From: Hymenobacter crusticola
GTDB taxonomy: Bacteria > Bacteroidota > Bacteroidia > Cytophagales > Hymenobacteraceae
Length of the DNA stretch: 64,000 nt
Direction of reading: 5' to 3'
NCBI RefSeq assembly: GCF_002154225.1
Contig: NZ_MTSE01000009.1
Location: 124,001 to 188,000 of the forward strand
In this document: positions 9,444-19,300 of the stretch, one piece after another
How the letters are laid out: each line of letters opens with the position of its first letter
Position numbering within the stretch: position 1 is the first letter of the stretch
Made by a program: the position numbers and the translations under genes
The notes under the pieces: generated by a model
The model's input: only the letters and a program-made list of their open reading frames with translations
The model's database searches: none
Told to the model about the DNA's origin: nothing

Positions 9444-9544
9444 TTTCTTGGAATTGCTACAGCTACGCTCTGAGGATCATTAGGCTAAGCCCAGAGCTAG
9501 CTTTTTCGTTTAGGTTTGGGCTTCAAACCGTGGGAGCTATACGT

Positions 9545-10000
9545 TCAAAATCGGATAATATTATCGGTTACGAAGGTTGCCAATAATGAATGCAAAGAGG
9601 CATCATCGTTGGCTGAATAGCCGGAATGCGCAGTTAAATAATTCTGCTTGTTAACGTTTAAAAAACCGGCCAGGTGCATAAAATCGGCTGGCTCTACCGC
9701 TTTAAAGCCCATAGACCACTGAGAGAAATTACGTTCTTTTATTTCGCCGTCGGCTAGTTTAATAACATCCCGGTGACGCGGGTCTAGCTTGATTTTGTCA
9801 AAGATAAAGGCAACCTCTTCCGTGCTACCTTCCAGCACCTGCATAATGTCTCCATTGCTGTAAAGCAGTACGCCGGTTAAGTGATGATCAGTGTTCCATG
9901 AGCGAGCTTGCATCAGCAAAACCTCTAGCTCTTTTTCACTCATAAGCGCAGTAGCAGAACTCTGATAAACTAAATGGTACAGGGAAGATCCGTGAGACAT
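9545..10000 (-). CDS. BLUF-domain blue-light photoreceptor
   Basis: A 151-residue protein made of a single BLUF (sensor of blue light using FAD) domain with a short C-terminal tail. All key residues are present with a constant offset of 9 from AppA: Tyr12 (AppA Tyr21), Asn36 (Asn45), Gln54 (Gln63), Trp95 (Trp104) and Met97 (Met106). No output domain (EAL, GGDEF, cyclase) is fused, so it is a short-type BLUF protein that must signal through a partner. No obvious partner gene is adjacent; neighbours are gldG (convergent) and dnaN (divergent). Confidence 0.92.
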   Translation of the reverse strand: MSHGSSLYHLVYQSSATALMSEKELEVLLMQARSWNTDHHLTGVLLYSNGDIMQVLEGSTEEVAFIFDKIKLDPRHRDVIKLADGEIKERNFSQWSMGFKAVEPADFMHLAGFLNVNKQNYLTAHSGYSANDDASLHSLLATFVTDNIIRF

Positions 10001-10236
10001 AGAACAGTATGGGGAAACAAAGGAAATAGAACAAGTATAGGAATTATGCTATTTATATGCAACAAATGCGTTTTATCAAGAGAAGCTATATAAACGAAAG
10101 CAATTTATATCTTTCTGATTAAAAGTTATTTAAAAGCAGGTGCTGTGCTAACATCAGGAAAGACTTTACCGTCATAGAGAGGGAAGCATCCGCCAGAATC
10201 TTCTCCGCACAAGGCCAAAACTTCCGTGCATCTACC

Positions 10237-10244
10237 TATCTTTG
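10237..10244 (+). promoter_or_regulatory. Bacteroidota -7 promoter element upstream of dnaN
   Basis: TATCTTTG matches the TAnnTTTG consensus exactly and lies 35 bases before the dnaN start codon. No clear -33 TTTG element is visible at the usual distance. Confidence 0.6.
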
Positions 10245-10279
10245 TCCATTACCCCAAAAAGTAAGAGAAACTACCATAT

Positions 10280-11404
10280 ATGAAGTTTATCGTCTCGTCT
10301 TCCGCCTTGCTCAAGCAGCTCCAGAGCATCAACGGCGTGGTCACGAACAATCCCGTGGTGCCGATTCTGGAGAACTTTCTCTTCGAAATTGAAGACGGCA
10401 AGCTGACGATTACGGCCTCCGACTTGGAGACCAGCATGATTACGGAGCTGCCCGTAGAAGCTCGCGAAACTGGCCGTATTGCTGCACCCGCCCGCATTCT
10501 GCTCGATACCCTCAAGAACTTGCCCGACCAGCCTGTCACGTTTACGCTGGACGAGGAAACCTACACGATTGAAATTGCCTCGTCTAACGGCCGCTACAAG
10601 CTAGCTGGGGAAAACGCCACCGACTTTCCTCGCGTGCCAGTGGTGAAAGGCTCGGCTCCCATCGAGCTTCCGTCGTCGTCGTTGTCGCGGGCAATCAACA
10701 AGACCATCTTCGCGGTGAGCACCGACGAGCTGCGCCCAGCTATGACTGGCATTTTGGTGCAGCTAGCCGATAGCCAAATCACCTTTGTGGCTACCGATGG
10801 TCACCGCTTGCTGCGCTACCGCCGCTCCGACGTGGGCGCGGGCCAAACTGCTAACCTGATCATCCCGCGCAAAGCTTTCAACTTGCTGAAAGGCGCGTTG
10901 CCTTCCGAAGCTACACCAGTGAAAGTGGAGTTCAACAACTCCAACGCGTTCTTCAACTTCAACCAGATGCGCCTCGTATGCCGCCTGATTGATGAGCGCT
11001 ATCCTGATTACGAGAACGTAATTCCGGTGAGCAACCCCAACCGTCTCATCATCAGCCGCGCCGATTTCCTGAATTCGGTGAAGCGCATTTCGATCTATTC
11101 CAATAAGACCACGCACCAAGTGCGGTTGCGCCTGGCAGGTTCGGAACTGACCGTGTCAGCCGAAGACCTCGATTTCAGCAACGAAGCCAACGAAAAGCTA
11201 CCCTGCCAATACGACGGCGAAGACATGGAAATTGGCTTTAATGCTCGCTTCCTGGCGGAGATGCTATCGAATATCGATTCTGAAGAAATCACGCTGGAGC
11301 TAAGCACACCCAACCGTGCTGGTTTGCTTATGCCTACCACCGCCGACGACAACGAGAGCATCTTGATGCTTGTGATGCCGGTGATGCTCAATAACTACGT
11401 TTAA
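10280..11404 (+). CDS. dnaN: DNA polymerase III beta subunit (sliding clamp)
   Basis: A 374-residue protein collinear with the bacterial beta clamp over its whole length: three repeated clamp folds, with conserved segments such as NNPVVPILENFLF near the N-terminus, the central ATDGHRL and the C-terminal MLVMPVML. It forms the ring that tethers the replicative polymerase to DNA. It is not next to dnaA here, which is common in Bacteroidota. gldC follows in the same direction after a 113-base gap containing a palindromic repeat. Confidence 0.97.
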   Translation: MKFIVSSSALLKQLQSINGVVTNNPVVPILENFLFEIEDGKLTITASDLETSMITELPVEARETGRIAAPARILLDTLKNLPDQPVTFTLDEETYTIEIASSNGRYKLAGENATDFPRVPVVKGSAPIELPSSSLSRAINKTIFAVSTDELRPAMTGILVQLADSQITFVATDGHRLLRYRRSDVGAGQTANLIIPRKAFNLLKGALPSEATPVKVEFNNSNAFFNFNQMRLVCRLIDERYPDYENVIPVSNPNRLIISRADFLNSVKRISIYSNKTTHQVRLRLAGSELTVSAEDLDFSNEANEKLPCQYDGEDMEIGFNARFLAEMLSNIDSEEITLELSTPNRAGLLMPTTADDNESILMLVMPVMLNNYV

Positions 11405-11517
11405 TCTTTGTTGGTTGAATGGCTGAATGGTTAAATGGTTGATTGTTCTAGGGTGAGCTTAACCACTATAGAGCAGCTAACCGTCTAACCATTCAGCCGT
11501 TTAGCACTTTAACTCCC
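11405..11517 (+). repeat. intergenic palindromic repeat built on TGAATGG units
   Basis: The gap between dnaN and gldC consists of a left arm with tandem TGAATGG/TAAATGG-like units (11412-11445) and a right arm (about 11478-11510) that is their imperfect inverted complement. A related element with the same core GGCTGAATGGTT occurs at 29640-29725. Confidence 0.6.
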
Positions 11518-11856
11518 ATGAAAAAATCCGAAATCCGCTTCAGCATAGCCCTCGACGATCAGAAAGTACCGGAGGCTATTAGCTGGCAGGCCACCGATGC
11601 GGGCCCCGATATTCACTTTGCCAAAGCCATCAACATTGCCTTGTGGGACCGGGACCAGTCGGGTACCATGAAGATTGACCTCTGGACCAAGGACATGCCC
11701 GTGGAAGAAATGAAGTACTTCTACGTGGACACCATGGGTGCCATGGCCGAAAGTATCATGACTGCCACCAGCGACGAGGTAATGTCAAAAAAAATCCGGG
11801 CGCTGTGCAAGGAACTAATGGAGCACATCGAAGAGGAAGCCAAAAAGCAAAGCTAG
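11518..11856 (+). CDS. gldC: gliding motility protein GldC
   Basis: A 112-residue soluble protein that matches GldC along its length. Conserved blocks are the SEIRFSIALDDQKVPEAISW N-terminus, the AINIALWD segment, and TMKIDLWTKDMPVEEMKYFY. In Flavobacterium johnsoniae GldC interacts with GldB and supports gliding; its biochemical role is unclear. No GldB is visible within the window. A strong bidirectional terminator lies just after the stop. Confidence 0.92.
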   Translation: MKKSEIRFSIALDDQKVPEAISWQATDAGPDIHFAKAINIALWDRDQSGTMKIDLWTKDMPVEEMKYFYVDTMGAMAESIMTATSDEVMSKKIRALCKELMEHIEEEAKKQS

Positions 11857-11871
11857 GTTCGTTACTATAAC

Positions 11872-11923
11872 CTAGAAGCAAAAAGCCCCTGCTGATGAAT
11901 CAGCAGGGGCTTTTTGCTTCTAG
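11872..11923. terminator. bidirectional terminator between gldC and the convergent gene
   Basis: A 24-base perfect inverted repeat with a 4-base loop. The GC-rich core AGCCCCTGCTGA is flanked by an A-run on the left and a T-run on the right, so it can end transcription from both sides. Confidence 0.85.
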
Positions 11924-11944
11924 TGCCTACTCTATAAGCCTAGG

Positions 11945-12472
11945 TTATTTGTCGGAGGTGGAAGCAGCTTGCGTGTTTCGGCCTTGGCTAAGGATGGAAC
12001 CCTTGCTGCTAGCCGGCAGCGGATTCTGCACCGACTTCACCATCATAGCGCCGGCATTTTTGGTGGCGTAATCCCGGTCAAACTTGTAGAAAGTAGCGCG
12101 TGAGTCGTAGTATGAGCTATACTGAGCACTACTTAGCACGTTCCGCAGCTCTTGGTCACGCTCCCGGCAGACGCCTTGGCATTGCTCATCCACAAGCTTG
12201 GGGTTGCTAGCATATTTCTGCTCGATAGCCGCCATCTTAGCTACTTTATCTTCGTTGATGGCCCGCAGCTTAGTTGTTTGGTAACCGTTCAGGCGCAAGT
12301 CGCGCGCCATCTGGTCTGACAGGCGCTTGGCGCGCGCCTGAACAGGATTCAAACGCGGAGATGATTGCGTTTTATCTTGGGGCATAACCGTCGAGCCGGG
12401 CGCTTGCTGGGCGTTCGCGCCAAAAGCAGTTGCAGCAAAAACTAGCGCGGCAGTGACAAATTTATTGTTCAT
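11945..12472 (-). CDS. exported protein of unknown function
   Basis: A 175-residue protein with a clear Sec signal peptide (about residues 1-21, cleavage near ANA-QQ). The mature part is mostly helical, with a charged central region (residues 45-115) spaced like Spy/CpxP-type or DUF4890-type periplasmic helical proteins, including a short Cys-containing segment EQCQGVCRERDQEL near residue 100. I do not recognise a specific family. It is convergent with gldC and separated from it by the terminator. Its start is set by the signal peptide. Confidence 0.7.
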   Translation of the reverse strand: MNNKFVTAALVFAATAFGANAQQAPGSTVMPQDKTQSSPRLNPVQARAKRLSDQMARDLRLNGYQTTKLRAINEDKVAKMAAIEQKYASNPKLVDEQCQGVCRERDQELRNVLSSAQYSSYYDSRATFYKFDRDYATKNAGAMMVKSVQNPLPASSKGSILSQGRNTQAASTSDK

Positions 12473-12665
12473 TGGTATCGAGGCGTTAGCGTTTCTAGTC
12501 AGCAGCTACCTAGTCAGCTAGCCAATGGCAGCAAGCGGTGCAGCTTTCTAGAGCTAACGAAAAACGAAGCAGGCAAGTTTAACGAGTAGCTGAGTAATTG
12601 AGCAACTGAGTGATTTTAGGAGTGTTACGCCACACAACTTAGCTACCAACTTCCTCCGTCACGCC

Positions 12666-13205
12666 CTAGAACTTATTCTTCCACATCATCGACTCGACGG
12701 GCTTGTCGGTGCGTTCGTTGTACTTCGCGTTGGCTTTGCGATTGTAGAAGGTTTGCACATCGCCCTGCACGGCGAAATAGATGAGCTGGCCAATAGGCAT
12801 GCCTGCGTACACACGCACTGGCTGCGTCACGGAAATCTCCAACGTCCAGGTGTTGCAGAAGCCTACGTCGCCCTTACCAGCAGTAGCGTGAATATCGATG
12901 CCGAGCCGACCGACGCTGGATTTGCCTTCCAAGAAAGGTACCTGCGCGTGGCTTTCGGTATATTCCTCCGTTACACCTAAGTAGAGCGTACCAGGCTGAA
13001 GAACAAAGCCTTCCGTAGCCGACATTTCGAATACATCGATTTCATTATGGCTACGAGCGTCCAGCACGGCGTCGCGGTAGGTAGCTAGGTAGCGCCCTAG
13101 GTGCACGTCATAGGAGTTGGTGCCTAGGCAGGCGCGGTCGAAGGGTTCAATGACAATGTTACCCTGCTCAATCTCGGCAAGGATTTGTTGGTCGGTAAGA
13201 ATCAT
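12666..13205 (-). CDS. dcd: dCTP deaminase
   Basis: A 179-residue enzyme of the dCTP deaminase/dUTPase superfamily. The signature GKSSVGRLGIDIHATAGKGD and the following GFCNTWTLEISV, with the catalytic Glu in TLEI, are present. The reaction converts dCTP to dUTP and ammonia, feeding dTMP synthesis. The ATG at 13203-13205 gives the typical MILTDQQI start; the open frame continues upstream but lacks homology. The gene lies 79 bases downstream of the preceding minus-strand gene and may share its transcript. Confidence 0.93.
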   Translation of the reverse strand: MILTDQQILAEIEQGNIVIEPFDRACLGTNSYDVHLGRYLATYRDAVLDARSHNEIDVFEMSATEGFVLQPGTLYLGVTEEYTESHAQVPFLEGKSSVGRLGIDIHATAGKGDVGFCNTWTLEISVTQPVRVYAGMPIGQLIYFAVQGDVQTFYNRKANAKYNERTDKPVESMMWKNKF

Positions 13206-13284
13206 GGGGAGTGGTAATCGGTGAAGCTTGAGTAGGACGAGGCACAACCTAGGCTCGGTTCTATGCAAGCGCACCCTTTTAAAT

Positions 13285-14136
13285 TTATTGCTCTTCCTCT
13301 TCTTCGTAGCGATCTTCGGGCAATGTGCTGGGCGAAGAGCGCCGACGCGGGGTGGCGTTGGGTTGGCGCTGGTCTAGCTCCTCCGCTAAGGAATCGAGAC
13401 GACCGCGCAAATCGGGCAGCACACTGAACACCAGGTATAGCAGCGCTAGGGTAGAGGTACCCGCCAGCAGCAGCGTCGAATAATCGAGCCAATCGTGGCG
13501 GGAAGTCACATCAACGGAACGAATCGTGGCCGTGCGAGCCGGCGTTACCACGCTTTCGGGCTGGGCCTCTGACTCTTCAACCGGCGCCGTGACGGGCGGT
13601 TCCGTTTCCGCGTCGGCAGGTGGTACGGCCGCATCATCAGCAGCTAGCTCATCGGGGGCAGGGTCTTCTGATGCATTAAACTGGGCCGCAGCTTGTTGCG
13701 TAACGCGTTGCAGCGAATGAATAAGCGCTACTCGTTCGTTGCGTGGTAACACCCGGATGAAGAACTCGAAGTTCTTATCAATGATGATGGACCGAAGCTG
13801 CTTTTCAAATTCGGCCAGGTCGGTGCGGCCTTTGCCAAAACGATTCTTGAACTTCTCGGAAACATCGTTGTAATTCAAAAACAGCCGCTTCAGGTCAGCA
13901 TTGCCTTGAAAGCCGTCGAACGATTTGCGCGCTTGGTGCGTGCGCAGAGAAACCGGAAACTTATTGCGGGTAAACGTTTTATCGTACACGTTTTCCATCG
14001 TGCGGAAGTTGAGCTCGTCCACTGTGCGGTCGAACAGCCGCTTGTTGGCAACAGCTGGAGCTTCCGCCTGTGCCCAAACCAAACTAGGTAGCGCAAGCCA
14101 TAACGTGAAAAACAGTGGCGTAAGAAGTCGAAGCAT
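13285..14136 (-). CDS. exported, membrane-anchored protein of unknown function
   Basis: A 283-residue protein that I cannot assign. It has a signal peptide (about 1-22, ending VWAQ), a charged helical domain at 30-150, a proline/glutamate/alanine-rich linker at 155-205, one membrane segment at about 217-237 and a cytoplasmic-looking acidic tail ending in a run of Glu. The layout suggests a periplasmic helical domain joined to a single-span anchor. A TAnnTTTG promoter element sits 19 bases upstream of the start codon. Confidence 0.75.
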   Translation of the reverse strand: MLRLLTPLFFTLWLALPSLVWAQAEAPAVANKRLFDRTVDELNFRTMENVYDKTFTRNKFPVSLRTHQARKSFDGFQGNADLKRLFLNYNDVSEKFKNRFGKGRTDLAEFEKQLRSIIIDKNFEFFIRVLPRNERVALIHSLQRVTQQAAAQFNASEDPAPDELAADDAAVPPADAETEPPVTAPVEESEAQPESVVTPARTATIRSVDVTSRHDWLDYSTLLLAGTSTLALLYLVFSVLPDLRGRLDSLAEELDQRQPNATPRRRSSPSTLPEDRYEEEEEQ

Positions 14137-14155
14137 AAGCAGAACGATTTGGCTG

Positions 14156-14163
14156 CAAAGGTA
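14156..14163 (-). promoter_or_regulatory. -7 promoter element for the 13285-14136 gene
   Basis: Reads TACCTTTG on the minus strand, an exact TAnnTTTG match, 19 bases before the ATG. The leader would be very short. No -33 element is obvious. Confidence 0.5.
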
Positions 14164-14939
14164 GCCTCTGTTTGACCTCTAATCTAGTGATAGCGCCGAT
14201 TTGAATAGAAGCACAGCACGAAGTGCTATATGGACAAGTACTGATGCAGGAGATAAATATTATAAATATTTAATATTTATTCATTGAAAATAGTTGTCTC
14301 CAAACCTAAGGTTTGTTTCTGTAGAAATCCCAAAAAGATATTCTGTTAAATAATAAAACGAGATTTTACGCTTAAGCTGATTTTTAGTGATAATAATAGA
14401 GCTAAGCAGCAAAAAGTGTATGCTAGTAAAATATGCGTACTGTATTTGCCAGCTGCATTATCAAAATGTGTCTTTATAAGTTCTATGTCTCATTTTAGTG
14501 AGTAGCCTTCTGTTTTTATTTAAATCGAAGAAGCTTATAATAATTATATTCCTGGTTAAGTCTGTTTGTATCCGAAGGCTATGGTGATATATGCCTTTAT
14601 AAAACAACGATTTATGAAGGGATGCTAAAAGACATTAGAGCGTTTGCAAGACGCTCATAGTTGCTTCAGGGCTTTGATGAATTTTTAAGGGCTAGCTATC
14701 CTATGTTACCGAAATGTTAACACTTATGCGAGCAACCAATGTTTATTCTGTCGAGCTTATACTTTCCTGGTTAACCTATCTTTTCTAAAGCTAATATTAC
14801 TTTTTTATAATTATTGAACTATTAATTTTTGTATTTTGATTACCTGTATTGAACATTACTTACTTAAGTTTGTGCCCGGTTTTAACAGCCGCCTCTTCCT
14901 GATCAAAATCCCTTCTCTTTCGCGTAGTTTTTACAGTTA
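14164..14939. other. AT-rich intergenic region
   Basis: Nearly 780 bases with much lower GC than the flanks and stop codons in all frames. A dyad-rich patch of A/T is near 14255-14285. It should hold the promoter of the nuclease gene, but no exact TAnnTTTG match was found. No RNA gene recognised. Confidence 0.5.
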
Positions 14940-16280
14940 ATGAAAAAACAATTACTGGGCTATGGTAGCAGTTTTTTACTGTTACTGCTGCCATGCTTTG
15001 CCTTTTCCCCGGCAAGCGTAGGTAACCATTCTGCTTGGCTGACGCCATTTGCGGAAAATACACAAGAAAGCTTTGAAAGTCCCAACCAGCCAGGGACGGA
15101 CGGCAGGGTTGCACTTTCCACGGGCAGCTGGATTCTGACAGATGCGGTGCTAGGTAGCACTGACGCCGACCACAAGAATGGCGCTCAGGCCGCACGCCTC
15201 CAGCAAGGGGGTAAGGTCACGATGGACTTCTTTCTGCCTACCGGCGCTGCTACCGTTACGGTGCAGCATGCCGTGTATGGCACCGACGGCAGCAGCAGCT
15301 GGGAACTGTGGGCGCAATCGGAGGCGTGCAACTGTAACAAATGGACAAAAGTGGGTGCTACGGTACTTACCACTTCAACCACATTGCAGGTGGCAGCTTT
15401 CACGGTCAATATTCCGGGGCAAGTAAAGTTTGAGATTCGGAAAACCTCCGGCGGCAAAGCCCGGCTGAATATTGATGACTTCGCCGTGACGCAGTACGGT
15501 ACCGCCCAGCCGTCCGTCGACAACAACAACCTAGCTCTTGGCAACCCCAGCGGTGCCGTGGCCGATGTAAGTCAGCCCAATAACTATTTGCTAGTGAAGC
15601 CGCAGTACGTAGTAGGCTACAACCGCGACCAAGGCAAGCCGAACTGGGTGAGCTGGCACGTAGATATTTCAGATCGTGGCGGCATAGACCGGCAAGATGA
15701 TTTTCGGGACGATCCGTCGCTACCCGATGGCTGGTACAAGGTACAATCAAACAGCTACAACGGAGGGGCCACCGGATTCGACCGCGGCCATAACTGCCCC
15801 TCGGCTGACCGGACATCAAGCGTCGCAAACAACTCGGCCACGTTCCTCATGACGAACATGATGCCGCAGTCGTCGAAGAACAACCAAGGTCCGTGGGCCG
15901 ACCTGGAAAACTACACCCGTACTTTCTTGCCCGACAATGAGGTGTACATCATTTGCGGTAGCTACGGCAAAGGCGGCATTGGCTCAACTGGGGTGAAGTA
16001 TGAAACGCTCGATAATGGCCGCGTTACGGTACCATCAAATTGCTGGAAGGTCATTGTTATTCTGCCAGTTGGTAACAGCGATGCTGCTCGGGTGAATGCG
16101 GGTACGCGGGTAATCGCGGTTGACATGCCTAACATCAATGCTATTAATAGCAATTGGGGCACCTACCGCACGTCGGTCGACAAGATCGAGGAAGCGACGG
16201 GCTACGACTTGCTGTCGAATCTGTCGGTTGAGGTGCAGAATGCCATTGAGTCGAAAACCGACAACGGCCCGACGAACTAG
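14940..16280 (+). CDS. secreted DNA/RNA non-specific endonuclease (NUC family)
   Basis: A 446-residue protein with a signal peptide (about 1-22), an N-terminal beta-rich domain (about 40-185) and a C-terminal NUC/Serratia-type nuclease domain (about 200-440). The nuclease signature is complete: Asp281-Arg-Gly-His284 with His284 as the general base, and the metal-binding NMMPQSSKNN segment some 30 residues later. It would cut extracellular DNA and RNA using a divalent metal. No T9SS sorting domain is visible at its own C-terminus. The next gene, a large T9SS protein, begins 41 bases downstream and is probably co-transcribed. Confidence 0.9.
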   Translation: MKKQLLGYGSSFLLLLLPCFAFSPASVGNHSAWLTPFAENTQESFESPNQPGTDGRVALSTGSWILTDAVLGSTDADHKNGAQAARLQQGGKVTMDFFLPTGAATVTVQHAVYGTDGSSSWELWAQSEACNCNKWTKVGATVLTTSTTLQVAAFTVNIPGQVKFEIRKTSGGKARLNIDDFAVTQYGTAQPSVDNNNLALGNPSGAVADVSQPNNYLLVKPQYVVGYNRDQGKPNWVSWHVDISDRGGIDRQDDFRDDPSLPDGWYKVQSNSYNGGATGFDRGHNCPSADRTSSVANNSATFLMTNMMPQSSKNNQGPWADLENYTRTFLPDNEVYIICGSYGKGGIGSTGVKYETLDNGRVTVPSNCWKVIVILPVGNSDAARVNAGTRVIAVDMPNINAINSNWGTYRTSVDKIEEATGYDLLSNLSVEVQNAIESKTDNGPTN

Positions 16281-16321
16281 TGCCAACTTCCAGATTTTCT
16301 TACAAAGACATAAACGTCTAT

Positions 16322-19300
16322 ATGACACGTTTTTATAAAACTGCTTGGAAGCTAGGTCAATTGCCGGCTTTGCTTGCTTGCTTGTTCTTACTCAGTTCCC
16401 AGTTGAGCTGGGGGCAAACGGTACCCTATCCACTGATGGGCGGAACGTACACGGAGAATTTTGCAGAAATCGGTACTGTTTCTGGCTCGAGCAGCGCTGG
16501 ATGGACTACCACCGGATGGGCGTTCAACTTCGCTTCTGGTACTGGCGCGAATCGTTTCAGTGTAGCTACGGCCACTGCGCCGGCTACCTTGCCAAACTCG
16601 ACTACTGTATTTGCGACTAGCACTTCGGGGGGAGTTCAAAAAGGCACGGGTTCCATTATCCTTTTGGCTACTGGTCCAACTGATGGAACAAATGCTGCTG
16701 CTTTTGACCTAAATTTAGATTTCGCTGCAAGTACCGCCGGGAGTATTTCGCTGGATTGGGCTGAGGTGAATAACTCCACGGGCAACCGCCAGGCGACGTT
16801 CAAGCTCCAAACCAACACGGGTACCAACGGTGCCTTCGTTGACCTCGATGGCTCGACGGTAGTGATAACCAACAATGTTGCAGCTAATGGCAGCTTAACT
16901 ACCATTCCATTGCCGGCTGCTTTTGCTAATAAAAGGGATGCTAAGATTCGCTTTTACCTAGCAACTACAGCAGGAGGAATTACAGGCAGCCGTCCAAAAA
17001 TTAGCCTCGATAACATTACGGTTGTTACTAGTCCTACGGGCACTCCAACACCAACCAATTCGATTGCTACTACTGCTTCGGCTTTCAATAGTCCTTTCTG
17101 CTTGACAGCTACTGAAGGCAGTACTCCGTTCAATGTTGTTTACACAACCACTGGCACTCTCACGGGTACGTTTAGGGTGCAGCTATCCAATGCATCAGGC
17201 AGTTTTGCTTCTGGCACTACAATTATTGGCGAAGGAACTAGCTCGCCCATAGCGGCTACCATTCCAGCCAACACCGCCAGTGGTACCGGCTACCGCGTGC
17301 GGGTGATAAATGAAGCCGCAGCCATCAACGGTACAGACAATGGTACTAACCTGACCATCAACCTAGGTTCGGCTACCAATACGGTAAACATTGCACCCGA
17401 AACAGCCCAGACCATTACGCTAACGGGCTCCGGCGCTACGCTGACTGCTACGGCTGCTACGGGCTCTGTCTTTACATGGCAGTACAGCATTGGCGTCGAT
17501 GGTCCTTTTACTCCTATTGCCAGCGCCAGCGGCGCTACATACCAGCCCAAAGGCTCAGATTTCGGTGCGGCCGGCACCTATTATATAGTAGTAAGCGCTA
17601 GCGCTACCACACCGTGTGGCTCAGCAAATGGTAAGAGCACACCGGTGGCCATAACAGTAGCAGCGCCGAAGCCTGAGATTATTACTTCGCTGACGTCGAT
17701 GCCAGCTTTCGGTAGCACTGTAGCGGGTGCCGCTTCCACTTCCAAGAGCTTCACCGTGAGCGGTACGGGTCTGTCCTCGGCTCTGATCGTTTCGCCTCCG
17801 GTAGGGTTTGAGATTCGCACGGGCGAGCAGCCTTTTTCCTGCTGCGTTATTCAATTGCAACCGAGCAATGGCACAGTAAACCCAACTACGATCGACGTGC
17901 GCTTTGCCCCGACGGCCGCGCTACCGTATCAAACAGCTATTCCCGTGACGAGCACGGGCCTACCGGAACAAGCGGTGGCGGTGAGCGGTACCAGTACGGC
18001 GCCGGTGTATCCGGCTACTGTGAGTACTACGACCCTGACGAACGTGACGCCAACCGCCGCCACGACCGGCGGCACGGTAGAGTCCGACGGTGGTAGCCCC
18101 GTAACGGCACGGGGCGTAGTATGGGCCAAAACGCCCAACCCGGTGTTAGGAACCTTGAAAACTGCGAACGGGGCAGAAGCCGGCACGTTCAGTAGCGCCA
18201 TCACCGGTTTGGTGCCCAACACTACGTACTACGTGCGGGCATATGCCACCAATGCAGCGGGCACTGCCTACGGGGAAGAATTCTCCTTTACGACGGTGGA
18301 GGTGCCCTTAGCAACTGAACCTACGCAATCGGCCACTCCGGTAGCTAGCCAAGTGACGAACACTTCAATACAGTTGATTCTGAATGGCGGCGATGGCGCG
18401 AAGCACCTCGTGCTAGCTCGCCTCAACGGGGCCGTTAATGCCCTGCCGGTGGATGCAACTACGTACGCCGATAGCACCGTTTTTGGGAAAGGTGCCGTGC
18501 TAGGCACTGGCAACTACGTGGTGTATGCAGGTACCCGCGACACGGTAGTAGTTACCAACCTGCGCCCAAATACGCAGTATGCGTTTGCGGTCTTTGATTA
18601 CAGCGACAACAACACGCCCTACGCCGAAAACTACTTGGCTACCTCACCCGGTACGTTGGTAGATACTACACTGGCGCTGCCTGCGACCATGTTGTTGGAA
18701 GAGAATTTTGCCTACACAGCAGGTGCGTTGCTGACGGCTAACAACTGGACTTCGCACAGCGGAACCAGCAATTTTATTCCGGTAACGCCGAGTGGGTTGG
18801 AGTATGCTAGCTACGGAGCCAGTAAGATCGGCAATGCTGCTTCTTTAACTACAACTGGCCAAGATGTAAACCGTCAGTTTCCCGCCGTGTATGCTCGGAC
18901 GCCAGTCTATGCGTCGTTCCTGGTAAACGTGTCGGCTGCAAAGGTGAGTTCGGATGGCGAAGGTGACTACTTCTTTCACCTAGGTCCTACCACGTTGAAT
19001 GGAAATTTCAAGGCTCGCGTGTTTGCCCGCAAAAACCCGGTAACAGGCAAATTGCAGTTTGGTATTAGTGGCAACGGAACTTCCGGTACTACACCGAACT
19101 ACACCACGAATGACTATGACTATAACACGACGTACTTAGTAGTCGTGAACTATTCCTTCGACGAGAACGGTAACGTAAGCAAGTTGTTTATCAATCCCGC
19201 GCTGGACGCTGAGCCCGTGAATGCTGATGCTGCTTATACAGAAACCTCTGGTTCACCCTCTGATATCGGAACAGTGGCGCTCCGCCAAGGCACTACCACT

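Noticed and set aside
14860..15195. Minus-strand ORF across the start of the nuclease gene
   Set aside because: Antisense to a signal peptide and domain with strong coding evidence.
16280..16321. GTG start extending the large T9SS protein
   Set aside because: It overlaps the nuclease stop codon and would place 14 extra residues before a normal signal peptide; the ATG at 16322 is better.
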